A stretch of 64,000 nt of DNA from Pyrus communis (Eukaryota > Streptophyta > Magnoliopsida > Rosales > Rosaceae), in NCBI RefSeq assembly GCF_963583255.1, contig NC_084810.1:5301751-5365750 (forward strand), read 5' to 3'. Positions within the stretch are counted from its first letter, which is position 1, and each line of letters opens with the position of its first letter. The position numbers and the translations under genes were made by a program. Below the pieces are notes generated by a model. The model worked only from the letters and a program-made list of their open reading frames with translations. It was not told the DNA's origin and did no database searches. Below are positions 59,346 to 64,000 of this stretch, piece by piece.

Positions 59346-59611
59346 AATATATAATTAAGTATTAAAAGTATACTCAGTGTAAGTTTTCCTAAAAAGATAA
59401 TGCACAATTGGACTAAGTAATTAGATATTAGCCTAATAAATAATTTATAAGTAAAAATATTACTAGCAATGTAAAAAATTAAAATACTTTGATCAATATT
59501 TTGTTATACGATACACATAATAGTAATATACCCTAAAAGATTTATCACCCTTATTCTCACTATAGAATAGAAACAAAGTAGGTAATAGTTGCAACATAAA
59601 TATATAAATGT
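59346..59611. repeat. Segmental duplication copy B, spacer
   Basis: 59350-59460 matches 28872-28957 (ACAATTGGACTAAGTAATTA, GATATTAGCCTAATAAAT). The rest is AT-rich with no feature. Confidence 0.75.
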
Positions 59612-60590
59612 TTTGAGGTATTCATCAATTTCCCCCCTGAACTTGTGACCATTAGCCAATTTCCCCCCTCAACTTTAATTTTGGCCAATTTCCCCCCTGA
59701 ACTCTCATGATTAGTCAATTTCCCCCCTCAACTTTAATTTAGCCAATTTCCCCCCTCAACTCTTATAATTAGTCAATTTACACCCTACTGTTAATTTTTT
59801 AATTTGATCATAATTAAACAAGTGTGTGTAAGAAACTAAATAAGATGTATGTTAATCATGTTCCTATATCTTTATCCTATTACAAATAGATTAAAATTTA
59901 GAATTTTACAATTTATCATAGATAGTATTATTAGTCATAATAAATCAGTATGGAGTAATTTTATTTGATTTTTGACTATACAAAATTGATAACAAAAAGG
60001 ATTGATGTGTAAATTTTTGTATGTGAATACAATTTTCTTTATAAAAGTGAAAGCTAAGTTCAAGTAAATTGCGGAGAATCGAGCTTTAGTGAAAAAATGG
60101 CTAGTCTATTCATAATTTTCGACTCCTTATTAAGAATAACCCATTTTATTGAAATAGGTTTGATCCATGAGTTTAGGATTATTATTTCTTTTTGTTATTA
60201 TTTCTTCTTCTACATGCTTTAAACCCGATTCATAACTTTTTCTTATAATCAACCCATGTCACATACTAACTGTATTATATTTTTGTACATTTTACCCTAT
60301 ATTTATGCAGGTGAGTTTATTTTAATTTTAGTACTTTGTTGGAAGCTATTAGAAAGATTGAAAATTAAGAAAAGAATAGATGGAAAATTAAAAAAAAAAA
60401 AAAAATTAACAGTAGGGTGCAAATTGACTAATTTTGAGAGTTGAGGGGGAAATTGGCCAAATTAAAGTTCAGGGAAGGAATTGACTAATTATGAGAGTTG
60501 AGGGGGGAAATTGGCCAAAATTAAAGTTCAGGGGGGAAATTGACCAATGATCACAAATTCAGGGAGGAAATTGATGAATACCTCAAAAGT
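59612..60590. mobile_element. Long inverted-repeat element with CCCCCC arrays
   Basis: The left arm GAGGTATTCATCAATTTCCC... and the right arm ...GAAATTGATGAATACCTC are inverted. Each arm is about 180 bp and made of four to five tandem 36-bp units (CAATTTCCCCCCTCAACTTT and variants). The centre is AT-rich, with a short plus frame at 60256-60444 that has no motif. No clear target-site duplication. Probably a non-autonomous Mutator-type or foldback element. Confidence 0.7.
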
Positions 60591-60634
60591 TTTCCCTCAA
60601 TCTTCATCCACGTAACTCAGCTTCTTTATCGTCA

Positions 60635-60880
60635 TTAACCCTTGTGAGTATGAACCTTATCATAACCACCGCGACACCGATAAATCTTTGAGCAACCGTG
60701 GTTATAGGGGTTCCCGGGTTGGGGTGGACTTTTGACGTCACCGTTACAACCAGGATGTGGCCCTCCTGGTCTTTTGCATGGGTCGAGGACTCCGGGGTGA
60801 ATGCGGTTCCTTTCAGCGTTGGCTTTGGAGTTTAGCTCTACCATGTTAACGAGGAGCTAACAGAGGATGAATAACTTCAT
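60635..60880 (-). pseudogene. RALF-like peptide gene with a stop in the signal peptide
   Basis: Minus-strand reading from ATG at 60880: MKLFILC, a TAG at 60859-60857, then LLVNMVELNSKANAERN and a mature part with four cysteines (DPCKRPGGPHPGC; NPYNHGCSKIYRCRG). The NPY..GCSKI.RCR block is the hallmark of rapid alkalinization factors, secreted peptides perceived by FERONIA-type receptor kinases. The usual size of small RALF-like precursors (about 80 residues) is matched. The single TAG sits inside the hydrophobic core, so secretion from the upstream ATG fails. The internal ATG at 60844 gives 69 residues without a proper signal peptide. It may be a recent pseudogene or an allelic null. The YISY motif of classical RALFs is absent. 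Confidence 0.65.
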
Positions 60881-61504
60881 GTTTAAAATGGCCCATGAGC
60901 ATTGTTCTTAATGTATGACTAATAGCTTGTATTTGTGTTCACTATTGGCACAGGACTCAATTTATATGAGTTTTGCAACGGTTGAGCTAGAAACTGTAGA
61001 ATTATGGCTTCTTGGGTTAATGTATTACAATATATATAGGGCTATATTAATCCCTATTTAGATTGGAATGCTACATTAATTACAACTGGAAATTAAATTC
61101 CTATATAATACGCCTACAATCACGGAGAGGATTCTAGATTAACTATGACAGAATTATGACTCCTACCGTGTGGAAAATATTGCAATACTTACATTAACTC
61201 CTATTTAGGTAGGAATCCTACACTAATTACAATCGGTAATTATATTCCCATAATACAGGCTACAATCACATAGAGGATTACAAATTAATTAGGAGTAATC
61301 TAACAAACAATCACACATAGAGGATTACGAATATAGGGAACATGTAAGCAAAGCAAATTCTAGCGTCATCAGGCAACAAACGAATTAAACTAAAAGTCCC
61401 TTAAAAGGTAATTACTTGCTAACCAAGTTTTAAAGCCGCAGTTCCTATTGAGGAAGGAACCCTAAAGTACTTTCCATGATTCCTATTGGGTAAGAACTCA
61501 AATT
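60881..61504. repeat. Spacer with ~95-bp imperfect tandem duplication
   Basis: About 61045-61140 and 61190-61290 are two related units (ATTAA.CCTATTTAG.T.GGAAT, TACA.TAATTACAA, CTACAATCAC...GAGGATT). A TATATATAG-like word near 61033 could serve the minus-strand RALF-like gene. 61262 onward is segmental duplication copy B and marks the target site of the Gypsy element in copy A. Confidence 0.6.
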
Positions 61505-63050
61505 TCTCATCCAGTTAGAAGAAGAAGACTTGATCACCAGAGATTACCGGAAGATATTTGCTGCCATATTCTCACATTCTTGCCAATTACACATCCCGAG
61601 GTGATAGAGTATTTGAAAGATAGCACCTTTTGCTTCCTTCACAAAACTAAAGCTTGATGACCGGTTGCTGCTTCGCCACAAAAGCTCCAAAACCATTTAC
61701 AACTACGCTTCCCTATTTGCCACCTTCGTTATCAACGTGCTCCGCCTCATCAACTTTCCATGCATACGAAAACTCGCATTCTGTTGCTCCAAGTCCCCGA
61801 CCCTAACAATCTGAATTGCATAAATTCTTGGCTGCTTAGCGCATGCACATCCTATACAGTTGCGGTAGAGATCGGTATTTTTTACACACAAAACCCGATT
61901 GAATTTGCTCAAATTTTGTATGTCAGCACTTCGTTTCTCGTATTAAACCTAAATGGGAACTTACGGCTGGATTTTCCTCCGGATAAAATGTGATTTCCGA
62001 GCCTCAAGGTTCTCTGGATAAAGTTTTGTAGAGAAGATGGTATTAGTTTTAAGGAGAAGCTTTTTCCACTTCTGCCGTGTGCTTGAAGATTTGTTCATAG
62101 AGGGCGACATATTGAACAGAAAAGGGAAGTTGTTTAAGGGTGAAATCTAATACACTCAAGAGTTAAAGATTGAATGTCTGGTGCATAATTTTAATGGCGA
62201 TATCGAGTTATAGCTTTGTGGTTGATTTTCCCCGAACCATAAAAACCTCGAGCTCTGCGATGGTTTCTTGGCCAAGTATAAAATCGCTGCAAATTTGAAG
62301 TTCTTGATTATGTGAAGATTTGTATCGGAAAACCTTCAGCAGATTATGGTGAACTTAGAGCTTTGTTTCGAGGTAAACCGCCCAAGTCGTGCTTTCGAGT
62401 TTTTGTTCACGGTATATTATTCATATTCGTATTCGTATGAGCTTTGTTTCGTTATATTATTCATATTCGTATGAGTTAATTGAATTACGAATATTATTCA
62501 TATTCGTATGAGTTAATCGAAACATATAAAACGTAATTTAGTCATAATTACGTTCTATTTACCATTTGATTTAATGTAAGAGAGTTAACCTCAAATCCAT
62601 GACCTTTCCGCTACTAATGTGCAACCTTCCCGTCAAGGCTCGCACTCTTACTAAACAGCGTGTAAGAGCCTAAACCTATTTGATTTAATTTAAGTGCCTA
62701 AACCTCAAACCCTTGACCTTTCGATTATAAAAGAACAACATTTCCGTTACGCCAAAGCTCGCCCTCACAAAACGTGAGCCCCTTTTATGTAGTATTTAGT
62801 AACTAACGATGTTCGTTACTCTTGAATGTTTTCTTTGTCAAGGCTGTCAGCTATTTCCACGAGACTGGACAACGTAGAAGAAATTGCACACGCAGCTCCG
62901 GTCGAGAAATTTCGGGTTGAAGTTTCCCTTCCTTACGCGTTTGGAGCTCATTTTTCTGCACGCATAAAATTACAATCCATGTCCAAGAAAAAGCAACACC
63001 AGAGATGAGGCTCAGAGAAGCGTTGGAATATCCAAGAGCTTCAGAAGCAT
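61505..63050 (+). pseudogene. F-box/LRR (FBD-type) pseudogene, copy B
   Basis: Longer than copy A. Readable pieces, in changing frames: KLDDRLLLRHKSSKTIYNYA, SLFATFVINVLRLINFPCIR, NCINSWLLSACTS, EFAQILYVSTSFLVLNLNG, FPSLKVLWIKF-like, FLAKYK, and after a gap FPFLTRLELIFLHA near 62930. The order F-box remnant, leucine-rich strands, late LRR fits F-box/FBD/LRR proteins (SCF ubiquitin-ligase substrate receptors). Stops and indels are numerous. 62560-62800 contains two related AACCTCAAA.CC.TGACCTTTC units, possibly a SINE or other insertion. Confidence 0.6.
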
Positions 63051-63434
63051 GTTTAGCGGAGATAATTTAAACTTCAAAAAATAAAAAGAAAATTTGAAAA
63101 ATTATCTTTCAAATTCATGCTCATCTGTCGACTCCTCAAATTCCGAGTCTGTTACATATAAGGCTGTAAATCGGCTTGAAACAGCTCGAGCTTGCACCAA
63201 GTTTGGATCCGAGTCTTTTACAGCCCTAGCCATATAGGAGATCAAAATTGTAATTTTATTATCTCAGCCGCAAAATACAAGCTGGATGAATGAAGTGAAA
63301 GAGTGCATCAAGCATGTTATGTGTTCTGCATTTGTTGCATTCCCCTAAAACTCAAGGGAAAGTTCTATAGGATGGTTCATTGCATTTCACTAAAACTCAA
63401 GGGAAAGTTCTATAGGACGGTAATAGTCAATAAT
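63051..63434. other. Spacer with 48-bp doublet
   Basis: No gene. 63330-63420 holds two adjacent copies of a unit containing CTAAAACTCAAGGGAAAGTT and CTATAGGA.GG. Confidence 0.6.
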
Positions 63435-63790
63435 GTTTTATAGCACGGAATGTTGGGCGGTCATTACAGCACATGCAAAAAATGAAGGTAACGGAGATAA
63501 GAATGTTCGTTAGATGTGTGGGCACATGAGAAATGATAGGATTAAGAACGAGGTTATGAGTGGCAATTGAAGATAAGATGAGAGATCGGCTAAGATTGTT
63601 TGGACACATGAACCGAAGACCTACAAATGTTCGGTTAGAATATGCGACTATGAGACAAAGGCTCAAGATAAAAAGGGCAGAGGAACACCTAGGAAGACTT
63701 TGAAAGAGACTAGATATGAAGTACTTGGAGCTAACGGGGAAGACTTAGTGCAAAACCAAGCACAGTAGTGTTCTAGATTCATGATCAATC
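63435..63790 (+). mobile_element. LINE (non-LTR) reverse transcriptase 3' end, degraded
   Basis: Plus-strand pieces YSTECWAV, TEIRMFVRCVG, EDKMRDRLRLFGHMNRRP, RPTNVRLEYATM-like and DMKYLELTGK match the C-terminal end of plant L1-type polyproteins (YG.ECW, MRMLRWM.G, RLRWFGHV.RRP). Frame breaks make it a relic. Nothing recognised from 63790 to the window end. Confidence 0.75.
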
Positions 63791-64000
63791 AATTTGCTAC
63801 GAAATCAGTCAACAAAATACAGCCTTTTCTATGCATCTGCAAAAATGGCTAAACCGCTGAGGAGAACGAACGACAAGAAATATTACAGCCTAGAATGTAT
63901 GACAATGAGGCTAAAGGGGACAACAGATACAGAAGGCTACCCTTAGTTGTTCAGTCTGACTATGAATCTGTATGCATATGCACTTAAGATTCTTAAACTA

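Noticed and set aside
62560..62800. Tandem SINE pair inside F-box pseudogene copy B
   Set aside because: Two related units are visible but no box A, tail or target-site duplication could be defined, so I kept it only as a note.

Overview
This window looks like nuclear DNA of a flowering plant, most likely a woody Rosaceae such as apple or pear. The reasons are spliced genes with GT-AG introns, AT-rich intergenic DNA, plant-only gene families (DUF2921, UGT85, RALF-like, prolamin-like), and dense plant transposons, including a Cassandra LTR that carries 5S rRNA sequence. The family assignment is an inference. No bacterial, organellar or CRISPR features were seen.

Layout. 1-10.4 kb: a tandem array of two intact intronless DUF2921 membrane-protein genes and a third copy reduced by a large internal deletion. 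10.7 kb: a Cassandra solo LTR with a perfect target-site duplication (TSD). 11.1-17.4 kb, minus strand: a complete ten-exon choline transporter-like gene (CTL1/CHER1 type, 706 residues), including one GC-AG intron. 19.1-21.9 kb: an RNase H-like pseudogene split by a young non-autonomous LTR retrotransposon. 22.4-41 kb: three prolamin-like small secreted protein copies. The first is frameshifted. The second contains a solo LTR that could be spliced out in frame. The third is degenerate. Between them lie a 9-bp-TSD foldback Mutator element (23.2-25.0 kb), a Ty3/Gypsy element on the minus strand with no recognisable reverse transcriptase and an opposite-strand coiled-coil ORF (29.0-36.9 kb), an F-box/LRR pseudogene, and small hAT and Harbinger elements. 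41.1-59.3 kb: a decayed autonomous MULE with a Ulp1-like protease region on plus and a transposase on minus, split by about 7.7 kb that carries a Copia LTR fragment and an intact two-exon UGT85-type glucosyltransferase gene. 59.4-64 kb: a G/C-run inverted-repeat element, a RALF-like gene with a stop codon in its signal peptide, a second F-box/LRR pseudogene and a LINE 3' end.

How it fits together. The 26.8-38.1 kb and 39.9-62.5 kb regions are two copies of one ancestral segment (prolamin-like gene, spacer, F-box/LRR gene). One copy was opened by the Gypsy element. The other was opened by about 18 kb of MULE plus foreign DNA carrying the UGT gene. Apparently intact genes are DUF2921-1, DUF2921-2, CTL1 and the UGT. 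The second prolamin-like copy may also be intact if its solo LTR is spliced. All comparisons were made by eye, without alignments or database searches.
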